Positions 21,001 through 31,600 of a stretch of 64,000 nucleotides of DNA are shown here, one piece after another. Numbering within the stretch: position 1 is the first letter of the stretch; every line of letters begins with the position of its first letter. The position numbers were made by a program, and so were the translations under genes. Under the pieces are notes generated by a model. The model made no database searches, was not told where the DNA came from, and saw only the letters and a program-made list of their open reading frames with translations. The stretch comes from Marsupella aquatica (Eukaryota > Marchantiophyta): contig OZ316894.1 in assembly GCA_973895155.1 (NCBI GenBank), forward strand, positions 16,678,001 through 16,742,000, given 5' to 3'.

Positions 21001-22777
21001 AAGTAACCCCAAATTGCTCACTTCCTGAAATTTAAACTCATCCAAGAAAACGCCCGCGATGCGAGCGCGACTAGCAATGCAACGGGAGAGCAATGAAGGA
21101 AACGCACACTCGTCCATGGTGAAGGCAAATTGATGGAAGCCGGTTACAGAACGCGCGACCTCTCCTATTCAATCCAGCCAACCCTCCTCCCTTTACCCCT
21201 TCTGCTTCAGACATAAGGACAACAAAACAAACTGGATGAGATTTTACCATCGCCTGATTTCTATGCTCCAGAATGAGTTGACGGTGAGCTGGATGGTTGG
21301 TGAGAGACGGAGTGGGGAAGGAAAGGCGAGCTCTCAAAAGGGAGAGCATTGTGCTCTCCATAGCCCGGTCGAATTTCAAATGAGAAATGCTCGTGACCTG
21401 ACTGTCCACTCCTTTAGGCTTGGGAGAAACTCATGTCTGTCCAACGAGTACAGCACCGTACCTATGTTATTCTTCAGCAAGTTCCTTCACAACAACGGCC
21501 TCCCCACCTGTCTGATTCAAAGTCACAACCGTGAGCCTCGTCATAATCTATCAGTGAAATATCAACGGCGGGAATGTGCGCGGGGTACTGACTACTCCAA
21601 AGTTCAAAATAGTACCACGTATGCGAGCAGGTCGTCGATCAGCGAGGAAGAGGCAGGAAGAGGCAGGAGGAAGAGGCAGGAAGAGGCAGAATGTCATACA
21701 GTTCCTGTCTCTTCTTGCCATTTACATTCGTGATCGTCTGCATTCATTGATCCGAAACCTTGCGAGATGGAGCCTCCGGATCCGAAGCCAAGATCAGCGG
21801 ACGAAACAAGCAAGGAATTTGAGCGGACGTTACAGTGTGTTTGGTGATTCTCAGGACGTCTGGAAGTTAGTCTATTGGGCGATGGCCTGGAGCTCCTGGG
21901 AGAAGAGGTGATTTGAACCTCAGCGGATTAGTTGCATTCTTCAAGGCCTTTGCAAGCCTTGTCGATCAGAGTCCTATGTCGGTGGTATGTGCTTCTGTCC
22001 AATTTCCTCTTGATCTAGATGTAGATGAGCGTTATCGTGTAACAGATATCGTAGTGTATGATATCATTTACCGATGGCATCAGAGGCGTTTTTACCTTGA
22101 CGATTGGTAGTCTTTCGTTCATTTGCTCTTACTGCGTAGCCTTCAACCAGCGAAGAAAGTGCATTGCGTAGGCATTCGAATTGATCTTAGCATTGCATGT
22201 CCATCTGTTGAAGACAAGATTGCAATATCCAAACTAGAATTACCCCCGTTCTCGGCTCTGTTACAATACTATGAAATCAACACATCAATCATGCGCGTAA
22301 CTATCAGAATTGGCTGGTGAAGTCGTTGGTTAAATCTTTTGATGATGCAATGTCATCTGTAGCATAGACATAAAATATTGTAGATAATTAAACCTAGCAG
22401 ATATAGATGAAGATACCACACAAGCGAGCAGTAGTCTGGACGAAAGGGCCGTTGCATTGCCACTCTCTGCCTACCTTTCATCCTAAGTCGATTCTGGGCA
22501 CAGAGTCATGTAAGGCCGGCTATAAATGATTTCAGGGAGAATTTAATGAACCATACCACTTTCTGAGAGACATTTGCATGTCTCGTGCAGGTCTGGTCAT
22601 CGGTGAAATTTGTGACAATTGGAAGAAGGGGATGGTCATGCCACAGTGTTGCATCAATCTTACTTTGTTACACGAAAGGGATGTTTCAAAAGAAGCACGT
22701 TAGGTGAGGAGAGATTTGGTCTTCTTAGGGTTGTAAAGAGGGATTTTGCGGGCAGATTGTTTGTTGGTGATCGCAGC
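18006..22777. other. Spacer between the two SUN copies
   Basis: About 4.8 kb without a gene I can support. The first 120 bases are probably the 3' UTR of copy A: the stretch near 18070-18115 (GGTTGTG..GTC.CT.TACATCTG) resembles the one after copy B at 24930-24975, so it belongs to the duplicated unit. A purine-rich GAGGAAGAGGCAGGAAGAGGCAG run lies at about 21645-21690. The last part before 22778 is probably the leader of copy B. The open frames here resemble no family I know. Confidence 0.55.
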
Positions 22778-24684
22778 ATGTCTGCAATGCCAGCTTCGGC
22801 AGCAGGCCAAGGAGTGCCTCCTGTTATACCTACTACCTCTCGACCGGCTAGGAAACGAGGCACTGCTACGCCGAAGACAATAGCGGATGCTGCCTCATGG
22901 GATTCCCCTATTCTTCCAAGTAGAGTTTCTCTGCGAGTACGAAATGCTGCAACGTTGTCAGCAAATGGCGACGCAAGCAACAAAATGCATACAGGAGAGG
23001 ATGATGGGGCAGGGAAGCCAACTAAGCATAAAAAAACTGCAGTGCAGCCTATCCATCAAGGATCGCCAGTGAAATACAAGTCAGCAAAGCATAATGAGGT
23101 CCGCATCGCAGCTCGGAGGAGGCCAAACTCCACCTTAGATTCAACTGGCCACTTTTTCTCGCGTACTTTTCTATTCTTTGTTATAGGGACCGGACTGGGT
23201 TTGTGGGCCTGGAGAACACGTCCTCAACTCTCATATTCCAGTCATGGAATAACTCTGGAGATGGGGAAGCTTGAAGACTTTTTGGCAAAGACCACAAAAT
23301 GGATGCAGGTGCAGCTGGAGGCAGTAGACACGAAAATGGGGCACGAAATTGGAGCTCTAAAGAAAAACTTGCACAAGGAGCTAGAGTTGCAACAGACGCA
23401 TATTTCCACTGATGTGAAAATCTTGAAGGAGAAATTTTTGAAGGTTGGTGCTTCTGTGGATGCTTTGTTCAGCCAGGGAGGGCCTCTGACAAAAAAGGAA
23501 AGCCTCGAGCTTATCAAAGAGGTGGTGGAAAAAAGAGCAGCTGAGGGGAAAGGCAAAGCTTTCAGTCTAGACGATGTCAGGACGGCGGCTAGGCAGGTTG
23601 TGCTTCGAGAACTAGAGCGGCACTCAGCAGATGGGATTGGGAGAGTAGACTATGCTTTGGGGAGTGGGGGTGGCAAAGTAATTGCACATTCAGAGGGATA
23701 TTACATTGGTCGCGGATCGGATTGGCGGACTGTTTTGGGACTTCTTCCAGGATCCGACCGAATTCATACCTTTGCTGAGAAGATTCTTCAGCCCAGCTTT
23801 GGAGAACCTGGACAATGTCTCCCTTTGAAGGGAGGCGATGTCTGGGTAGACATTGCTCTAAGGACTACCATTTGTCCGGATGGCGTCACTCTCGAGCATG
23901 TTGCCAAGGTATATCTTTACTTCAAGTGAGAGTGACCCTGTGTAACCGTTGGTAAGGAATGTTTGTCATGATAGATCATCCATCAGTCCTTTAATGTAGA
24001 CACTGCTGCATTCTTTTGTTAATCTTTCTGTCTATTGTATTATCACCCAAAGCTCCGAAGCCCGCGGTCATGTACTGGGGATGATCCTCTCTATGAGACG
24101 TATAAACGAACGCAAGGAACATTTTTGTTCCAATGCTCCAGCAAGCTTATTGCACTGAGGGCTCTGTATGCGGAAGGTAAACTTCATACAACGAGAGGCT
24201 TGAGGAGGTTCTGATTGATATCCATCTCGGACCTATTGGAAGGATGGTGCAAGTGAAGTGCTAAACTATTCTCATTGATTCCATTTCTCCATGAATACTA
24301 GATTCGGTTCATGTCGGATGATACGACCTGTAGGGCCCCCTCTGAACACTAAATCTTCCTGGTGTTTATGTTTTGCAGGAAAATGCGTTTGATCTTTCAA
24401 GTGCTCCAAAAGACTTTCGTATTTTTGGATGGCAAGAATCTCGGGGGCACAGAGATGTGCAAAGTCCTGTGACTTTGAGGCAATTGGGAGAATTCACGTA
24501 CGATACTGCCAAGGCGAGTGTGCAGTCATTCCCTCTCGCCAGTGAGAGTGTTGCGGGTGCACTAATAAACATGATACGACTTCATGTTCTGTCTAATCAC
24601 GGCAGTGCTACCCACACATGTATCTATCGGGTGCGTGTGCACGGGTCTGACCCTACATCAAGTCCAATTCCAAGTATTGCGTAA
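22778..24684 (+). CDS. SUN: SUN-domain inner nuclear membrane protein, copy B
   Basis: Two exons, 22778-23908 and 24379-24684, joined phase 0, give 478 aa. The exon boundary is the same as in copy A, but the intron is shorter (470 bp). I chose ATG 22778 because MSAMPASAAGQG aligns with the start of copy A; the frame is open further upstream but without an aligned ATG. The layout is that of copy A: a basic N-terminus with KHKKTA, a membrane segment at residues 128-146 (SRTFLFFVIGTGLGLWAW), a coiled coil, and a SUN domain with ILQPSFGEPGQCLPLKG, SSAPKDFRIFGW and CIYRVRVHG. The SUN domain is highly similar to A, while the N-terminus has diverged and lost an Ala-rich block. The last residues and the stop lie in a recent 42-bp duplication. 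Confidence 0.95.
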
Positions 24685-24747
24685 TAGATTCTTCATCCAA
24701 AGTTTCCAATTCCAAGTATTGCGTAATAGATTCTTCATCCAAAGTTT
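24664..24747. repeat. Perfect 42-bp tandem duplication across the stop codon of SUN copy B
   Basis: Units 24664-24705 and 24706-24747 are identical and begin CCAATTCCAAGTATTGCG. The stop codon of SUN B (24682-24684) lies inside the first unit. The unit length is a multiple of three, so the second unit repeats the same C-terminal codons and stop in frame. Confidence 0.95.
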
Positions 24748-25849
24748 CTGCGCACAGCAGAATTGACAAGGTAGAAATTGCGGAGATGAGTTTGTTGGTG
24801 AGACCCAAAGCCAGTCATCGGATAGATTGCTCTGGTCCAACTCCAGCTATCTGAGGACCTTGTTAAAGACGCTAGGTACGATAAATGTTGTTCGGTATCC
24901 ATCCACTGTTGAAGTTTTGTGCCAGATTGCCCAGGCCACGGTTGTTTGACCCATGTCTGTTGCTTTACATCTGTAAATCGAGAGGAACAGTTTTCTAGCC
25001 TATGATTACGATTTTGACCAAAGAATTGTCCCATTTTTACGAAGAGTATACAATGATCGAGAGAAGATCACTTCATTATTGTGACTTGTGAAAGTAACCT
25101 ACAGTAGATTAGGTGAGGGGAGCAAGGGGAACTTAAACGTCAATCTTGTGGTACTATCATTTTCAAATTAAATATCTTGTCATTAGTATGATGTGTACAA
25201 CCAAATAAAGTGTGCACTACACAATGTATGAACCGTATGTATGAAATTATACTACAAAAGTTGAGTCTGATGAAAAATAATCTGTAATTCTCTCAATTCT
25301 GAATGAATGCTGGCAAATTAGACTCGTTGGAAGATCTAGCTTTCCAAATAGCTCCTAACAAACCCAATAACAGGTGATTGCCCTGCACACCAGGGGAGAA
25401 ATTGAAGTTAGAAGTTTGCCGATAAAAAATCATTGGGAAGTGGGGACAAAGTACGTTGAGTGAGGAGGAATATTTGAAAACTGACTCTCAATTCTTAATT
25501 ACAGTTGGCTACATTAGACTAGTTTGGAAAGACCTTTCCAAGTTGCTTCTCATGAACCCAAGAACAGCCAATTTCACTGCACATCAAGGGAAACATTAAG
25601 TGTCAAAACTTTCAAAAGTGGAGCAAGTATCATAAAGTGATGTGTAAAAGGATATTGTGCTATATAAATATTGTATGGCTTACACCTCAGTCCACAGTTT
25701 TTCAAATTGGACTAGTATAACATTCATCAAATTTTTAATTAAGGCAAGTTCCACTAGGGGGTCTAGAATCTCAAAACTTGATGTTCCTTACCTACTAGGT
25801 TCAGGCTACTTACCAAAAAACTTATGGAGTATCAAGTTCAAAAATCCAT

Positions 25850-26435
25850 AACTTTTTGCCATAAAGATTGATCATATGCCATAACCAAAAGTCATTGTAA
25901 AGGCTCCAAGAAAGAAACAAAAGGAGAACTTTTTTGCAGCCCTGTGAAAACCTTAGGCCCCTAAGAACTTGTTGCCATAATGATTAATCATATGGCATGA
26001 CCATAAGTCATTGTAGAGGCTACTTGAAAAGAACTAAAATGACACTTTACACAACCCTGTGAAAAAGTTGTGCCCAAATTGTTTATTGCCATAAAGATTG
26101 ATCATACTCCATGACCATAAATCATTGTAGAGGCTCTGAGAAACAACCCTGTGAAAAAATTAGGCCCATAAGTTTTTTGCCATAAAGATTGTTCATATGC
26201 CATGATGGTGAAGTCATTGTAGAGGGTCTGGAAAAAAAAGCCTGTGAAGAAGTTAGGCCCATAAAACTTTGTGCCATAGAGATTGATCATAGGCCATGAC
26301 TCTAAGTCATTGTAGAGGCTAGTGAAGAAAAACCAGAATGCCTTTCCCACAACCTAGCTTGTGAAAAAGTTGCCCATAAACATTTTCTGCACAAACACGA
26401 CTACTGTGGTCATTTTAGAGGCTAGTGAACAAAAC
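25850..26435. repeat. Array of about six degenerate 90-115-bp repeats
   Basis: Units begin near 25855, 25969, 26083, 26174, 26268 and (poor) 26380. The consensus start is TTGCCATAAAGATTGATCAT, then ATGCCATGACC, AAGTCATTGTAGAGGCT and CCTGTGAAAAAGTTAGGCCC. A reversed piece (GACTTATGGTCAATCTTTAT) lies at about 26670-26690, and a single forward copy at about 60306-60360. Confidence 0.85.
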
Positions 26436-27039
26436 AACTACAAAACCTATTACATAAACCTGTCAAAAAGTTACAACCATTTTTCTTTTATGGCCAAAAG
26501 TCCATCACCTGTAAGGATGAACCTTTCCTATTAGGGAGTCTCTAAACTTCAAAGTTGTGGATGATGACTTTTGGCCATAATCAAATGACCATAGCTTCTT
26601 CGAGGGTCATGTAAATTTCAAGAGTTATGTAAAAAATTGGTTTTTTTTTTGGCTAGCCTATTTTTGCAATGACTTATGGTCAATCTTTATGGCAGAAAAT
26701 TGTGTATCATGAATTTGGTAGTATATAACTTTTTCTTTCCAACTAATAAGTCAAGGGAATCAAATTTTGAGGTTTGCGAACCCCTATTATTAAACTAGGT
26801 TGTCTTGGACCAGGTTGTGTCTCGTACCCTTCTGGTGGTCGGTCAGGCTGATGATTGACGAAGCATTGTCGGCACCAGCTCTATTCCTTCCGGTATGAAT
26901 TCAATCAATTTTCCCGCCAATTCTTCCGCCACCGCCATCGTTGCCCACAGAATGATGACACTAGTGTACTAATCCTACAGTACTTTTACATGAGCTCGCT
27001 CCTTATTAAAGTACTTGAGAAAATTGTTTGTGTGGTCAG

Positions 27040-27062
27040 AGAGAGAGAGAGAGAGCGAGAGC
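27040..27062. repeat. GA microsatellite in the Nudix leader
   Basis: An almost pure (GA)n run interrupted by one C lies about 25 bases before the Nudix start codon, so it is likely transcribed as 5' UTR. Confidence 0.85.
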
Positions 27063-27083
27063 GGTGCATAGCGAAAGGAGGAG

Positions 27084-28905
27084 ATGGAGAAGAAGTTAGA
27101 GCCCAAAGTGGGCGTGGGAGTTCTGATCTGCAAAGATGGTCGAGTACTCGTCGGTCAACGTAAAAGTTCTATCGGAGACGGATTCTTTGCACTGCCAGGA
27201 GGTCATCTGGAGTTTGGTATAGTGCCGTGGACTCCCCCTCTCCATTCCAAAACATAAAGAATCAAATAAACTTTCGACTTTCTACAGATGCGTGGCAAGT
27301 TTTGGTTTTCCGCCCGTAGTTTCCAGTGAGCTGATTTCCAGGATTGGCTTTTCTCCTCAGATTTGTCATCTACTTTGATTTCCCTGGATTCAGCAGTTGT
27401 TAGCAATGGATTTGTCCAAATCGCCGCGAATTTGATGTACCAGGGAAGGCCTTCAGTTTCTCCAGGAATTATTTGAAGATGAGCTCTGGTGATGTGAAGT
27501 TGTTCAGAAGTTCTGTAGGCCGGGTTGACACAAGAAGTCGCTCCGTAGCTAGGGTATTGTATGGTACCTTGTCGCATTTAGGGGGAATCTAACGTGAAGA
27601 AAAGATATCGTTAAGTTGATACTAATTCCAGCTGAGACGACACAGCGTCATCTCATTCTACATGATACTCATTTCGTACCACTAGCTCAGGGACGTGCAG
27701 TGTCCTACAGCAAGAATTTTGGTAGAAGTGGGACAAGTAATTTTTCTAATTTGTGGTTCATTTAGCTGCTTCATCACCATCCTTCAGCTTATTGGTCGAT
27801 AAGTCTGAATGCTATCGTGAATAAACCCCAGGTTGCTCTTCAAGCATGGCATTGCGGACTGGAGGAGTCAGGTTAGAGTTTGGTGAACTTGTTAGTGTTT
27901 AGTCTGTTTGATAAGTTTGTCACATTTTAATTCTTTGAATGCCCTGTTTTATTCCGTGTAGTGATCCCTTGAAGACCTGATTAAGATTAAAACCTAGACC
28001 GCTCTTAGATGTATGTTTTGCTATCCGAGTTCCAGTGTTCATCATCGCAGCGACAATATCTACTGCACTTGAATTGGTCAGTCTACCGAAGCCAGCCGGC
28101 TTAAAAGGTCCATAAGGTCGTCAAAGAAACGAACATTCTCACAGAATGTTTTCCACCTTTCAATGCCATTTTTTGTCGAACCCTGTAAGAGACCGATGAA
28201 GTCCTAGACCGCTCTTAGATTTATGTCTTTTCCATGCGAGTTCCAGCGTTCATCATCTCAACGATGATTCATCTCCTGTAATTGACATGATGGCTGCTCT
28301 TAAAGCATTGCATTGCAGACTGGAGATAATTAGAGTGTGCCCATCGTGTTAGCGTCAAGTCTGTTTGAGAAGTCGGCAAATAAAGGGATGTTCTCATCGA
28401 ACTTTCTCACTGTTCAATTCTGTGAACGTCATTTGTTAAGGCACCATGCAAGACCTACACCTCTCTTAATTTTACGTTTTTGCCATCCGACTTCCAGTGT
28501 TGTTCATCTCAACGATAACCCATCTACGGCAATGGGAAATGGGAAATGGGATGCGATGCAATGCAATGCTGAGTGAAGCCTCACGGATTCGTTAATCTCG
28601 TGTTTGCAGGGGAGACATGGGAGCAATGCGCTGCTCGAGAGGTGGAAGAAGAAACGGGGCTACAGATCCAGAACATACAGTTCGCGTGGGCTACGAACTC
28701 GGTCATGTTAGAAGGGCCTCGACCGTCCCATTATGTGACGATTTTTATGAAATCCGAATTGAAGGATCCTGAGCAGGAGCCACAAAACTTGGAGCCTGAC
28801 AAGTGTGGAGGATGGGCCTGGGCTGATTGGCCCCATATCCCGCAACCTGTATTCATACCTCTTCAGTCACTTATCGACACCAAGCTTGATCTTTTCGTGA
28901 AGTAA
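27084..28905 (+). CDS. NUDX1: Nudix hydrolase, NUDX1/MTH1-like
   Basis: Exons 27084-27216 and 28610-28905 (phase 1 junction, GT..AG, 1393-bp intron) give 142 aa, the usual length for this family. The Nudix box GX5EX7REUXEEXGU is complete at residues 40-62: G40 HLEF GE.. then [12 protein letters not shown], with the junction inside it after LEF. Other NUDX1-like signatures are [42 protein letters not shown] and GWAWADW. Arabidopsis NUDX1 is cytosolic, removes 8-oxo-dGTP and dihydroneopterin triphosphate, and in some plants NUDX1 enzymes dephosphorylate geranyl or farnesyl diphosphate; which substrate applies here cannot be read from sequence. The ATG is the first in frame, with context GAGATGGAG. 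No organelle signal is visible. Confidence 0.93.
27830..28530. repeat. Three-copy repeat of about 240 bp inside the Nudix intron
   Basis: The block (G/A)ACCTAGACCGCTCTTAGAT..TTATG..CCATCCGAGTTCCAGTGTTCATCATCTCAACGA recurs at about 27990, 28203 and 28452. Between copies the blocks CATTGC(G/A)GACTGGAG, GTGTT(T)AG(C)GTCAAGTCTGTTTGA and TTCAATTCT(T/G)TGAA also recur, so the whole unit was duplicated. Confidence 0.75.
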
Positions 28906-31189
28906 GCAACTACTGTACTCTTGAGCTTGTGTGGAAAAACAAATCCTTGCAACGAGAGGCTCCCCCTGGAATGGAATGCTTAATTGTTTAGAGAGACACT
29001 GGTGTTTTGACAGAGAAAGGTGAAGAGCCAATTGTTGGTCCTTCACAGGCTTTCCGAGTAGCACTTTGCATTCGAGTGACATTACAGGATAGGGCGTCTC
29101 AATGCAGGAGTGTGATGGTGAAGAGCCTTTGGCAGGAAGAATCGATCCTAACTATTTGCAGGGTCACATGAAGATTTCGAATTTCGAATTTGGTATTTTA
29201 TTTTTCTTCGAGGGGAAACTGCCCAAAAGCAAGACCTGAAACTGGCTTGGCTTGGAGGCAAGGAAAACCCCCAAATTTTATATCTAGTACTTTTTCATAT
29301 AATTCCTACACTACTACAAGGGTCTGTGGTGCATAACACATTAAATAAGCCTGAGGCCGTAGGAGCATAGCCATGTTGCGTGCGCAAGCAGAACCCATTG
29401 GCAGATCTCAAACTGGAGCAATTTGCTTAGGTAAGTTTGAACTTGAGACCTGTTAATTAGAAGCAAATTTTGTTGTTTTTTTTGTTTCCTTGAAAAGCAG
29501 TTCTATTCACCAAGAGAAGTTCTAGAGAGATGAGATGGTAGCCCTCAAGGGTGGCAATACTACTGGCAAAGAGCCTCTGTTTGCGGCTATTACTTATGGC
29601 AAAAAGTTATCAAGCATCAATTTTGTGTCTAATATTTTCTGGCCATAACCTATTGTGTAGATTAAGGCCTAGGCAATTTTGCACTACAAGATGCCAAGTA
29701 CGATGTATTGAGACATGATTCACATGCTGCCTATGGACTGGTTAAATTCTATTTATCACAATGCCAGTGTTTTGTTTGTGGGTCAAGAAAATTAACATGG
29801 GTAAGCTCCCTCATAATCATATGGCTGTCATCACAATGCCAGTGTTTTGTTTGTGGGTTAATAAAATTAACATGGGTAAGCTCACTCACAATCATATGGC
29901 TGGCATCGCATGAGTCTCATGATCGGATAGCTTCAGTATCCTTCAAGATGATTATAATCACCCTTAGCAGAACAGAGGCTGAGGCTATGCGCAGAGATAG
30001 GCTGGCCTTGGACAGAGGACACAACCCAACCCTAGTCAACTGACTCAAGGGTGGTCAAAGTCACCTTGAGAGAGACCCAGGTCATTTGATCACGAAACTG
30101 AGTGTGATGATAGCCATTGAATGTGAAGAAGCTAACCTGGGTTAATATACTTCATGCACCAACAAAAACAATGGCACTCTGATAAATAGAAAAGAATCAA
30201 TGGCAAGGTACTCTTTACGCAAAAAAATTCATGCTACTCTAATAGATATGAACACTATACAAAGGACTGTTAATATCAAGGTTTGTCTCTTGTGTCCTCT
30301 CTCCAGGGCCAGCCTATCTCTGTGCATAGCCTCACCCTCTGTCCTGCTAAGGGTGATTATAATCATCTTGAAGTATACTGGAGTTATCCGATCATGAGAC
30401 TGGTGCGATGACAGCCACATGATTGTGAGTGAGCTTACCCATGTTAATTTTCTTAACCCACAAACAAAACACTGGCATTGTGATGACAGCCATATGATTG
30501 TGAGTGGGCTTACCCATGTTAATTTTCTTGACCCACAAACAAAACACTGGCATTGTGATAAAATATAATTTAACCAGTCCATAGGTATGTGTTATGCTTT
30601 AAAAAGAGTGGCAATTTAATAATTCTTACTAATAAAGTGCAATGAAAACCTATTTTTCAAAGCTAGTGTCTAAAGTGAAGCCAGCCTCTAGAGTGACGCC
30701 AAGAGAATACCTCAAAGTGCACACAGAAAATAGGGATTAAAGCAAAGACTACTGTAGGTATTAATAAAAATAAAATTGGCAAGATTTTGTCTCGTCTCTA
30801 TTTACTAACGGGTAATTAGGCTAGTCCAAGAGAATCACAATAGACTTGGTCTATGGGAGTCTTAAGGTCAAACGTTATGGTCGATCCAAGCATCGGCGTG
30901 AGGATTGTAAAGTAGATAAGGAGTTCGTCATCGATCAGTCTCGGGATTTCTCAATTGGCCGAGCCAATGTGTTTTCCCAAGCTGCACTGGACTGGTCTCG
31001 ACTGAACAAATTTGCTTTCAGACTCGACTCCAGCAGAGGAGAGAACGTGAATGAAAGTGGACGAAATGGAGAGCGGGTGATCTGCGTGCTTGATGCCCCG
31101 AACCCTTTTTCCCACGCTCGGGTTCAGTCTGGATGGTCGAATTTCAGGAGCAGAATAAGTTTGCGCTTCTCAATTAGAGGACAGGAACA
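28906..31189. other. Intergenic region holding a foldback repeat
   Basis: No gene can be supported. 28906-29150 is presumably the 3' UTR of the Nudix gene. 29730-30585 is the inverted repeat described separately. Frames inside its arms are mirror translations of the repeat and should not be called genes. 30840-31189 is less AT-rich and is probably promoter or leader of the plastid-protein gene. Confidence 0.6.
29730..30585. mobile_element. Large imperfect inverted repeat (foldback or MITE-like), arms about 295 bp
   Basis: The left arm 29730-30024 is the reverse complement of the right arm 30290-30585, with few differences. The outer ends read CCTATGGACTGGTTAAAT and ATTTAACCAGTCCATAGG; the inner ends are GAGGACACAA and TTGTGTCCTC. 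Each arm contains a direct duplication with about 76-bp period around ATGCCAGTGTTTTGTTTGTG. The spacer (about 265 bp) has a third, decayed copy of the same unit near 30104-30187 in the right-arm orientation. There is no transposase. I cannot identify target-site duplications with confidence, so mobile origin is inference. Confidence 0.7.
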
Positions 31190-31600
31190 ATGGCGTCTCT
31201 GGCTCTGCAGCACCAGAGTGTCTGCTTGTCACTCTCGTCCGCCTCCTCGGCCACCTGCGGGAATTCCCCGGCGTATGTCTCTCTCTGTCCCCTCTCTCTG
31301 TAGCTCGGTTCGTCGAGATATTGCCATTTATTCCGACCACACTGCATTGCATGTGTGGCAGATAGATTCTTAGGTAATTAGATTTCGCTTCTCAATTGGA
31401 GGACAGGAACAATGGCGTCTCTGACTCTGCAGCACCAGAGTGTCTGCTTGTCATTCTCTTCCGCCTCCTCGGCCACCTCTCAGAATTTCCCGGCGTATAT
31501 ATCTCTCTCTGTCTCTGTAGCTCGGTTCCTCGAGATATTGCCATCGTTCATTTATTCCGACTACATTGCATTGCATGTGTGGCACACAGATTCTTAGTTG
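31162..31600. repeat. Tandem duplication, about 220-bp unit, containing the first exon
   Basis: Both units begin (T/C)GCTTCTCAATT(A/G)GAGGACAGGAACA just before the ATG and end near GCATTGCATGTGTGGCA followed by AGATTCTTAG. They differ by scattered substitutions and small indels, mostly after the splice donor. Confidence 0.9.
31190..31272 (+). other. Duplicated, possibly alternative first exon of the plastid GIY-YIG-like gene
   Basis: This lies in the upstream copy of a tandem duplication (about 31162-31375 and 31384-31600). It has an ATG and encodes MASLALQHQSVCLSLSSASS, then 83 nt in total up to a strong donor (GC/GTATGT), the same length and phase as the downstream exon at 31412-31494. It could splice directly to the exon at 31856, so either copy may serve as first exon. 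Confidence 0.75.

Larger units (their letters stand above)
24748..27083. other. AT-rich intergenic region between SUN copy B and the Nudix gene
   Basis: I see no gene. 24748-25100 probably holds the rest of the 3' UTR of SUN B. 25800-26710 is a decayed repeat array listed separately. 26820-27083 is probably the promoter and leader of the Nudix gene and carries a GA microsatellite at 27040-27062. Confidence 0.6.

Noticed and set aside
29708-30582. Two frames reading CQCFVCGSRKLTWVS on opposite strands
   Set aside because: They are translations of the two arms of the inverted repeat, so similarity between them comes from the palindrome and does not show a gene family.
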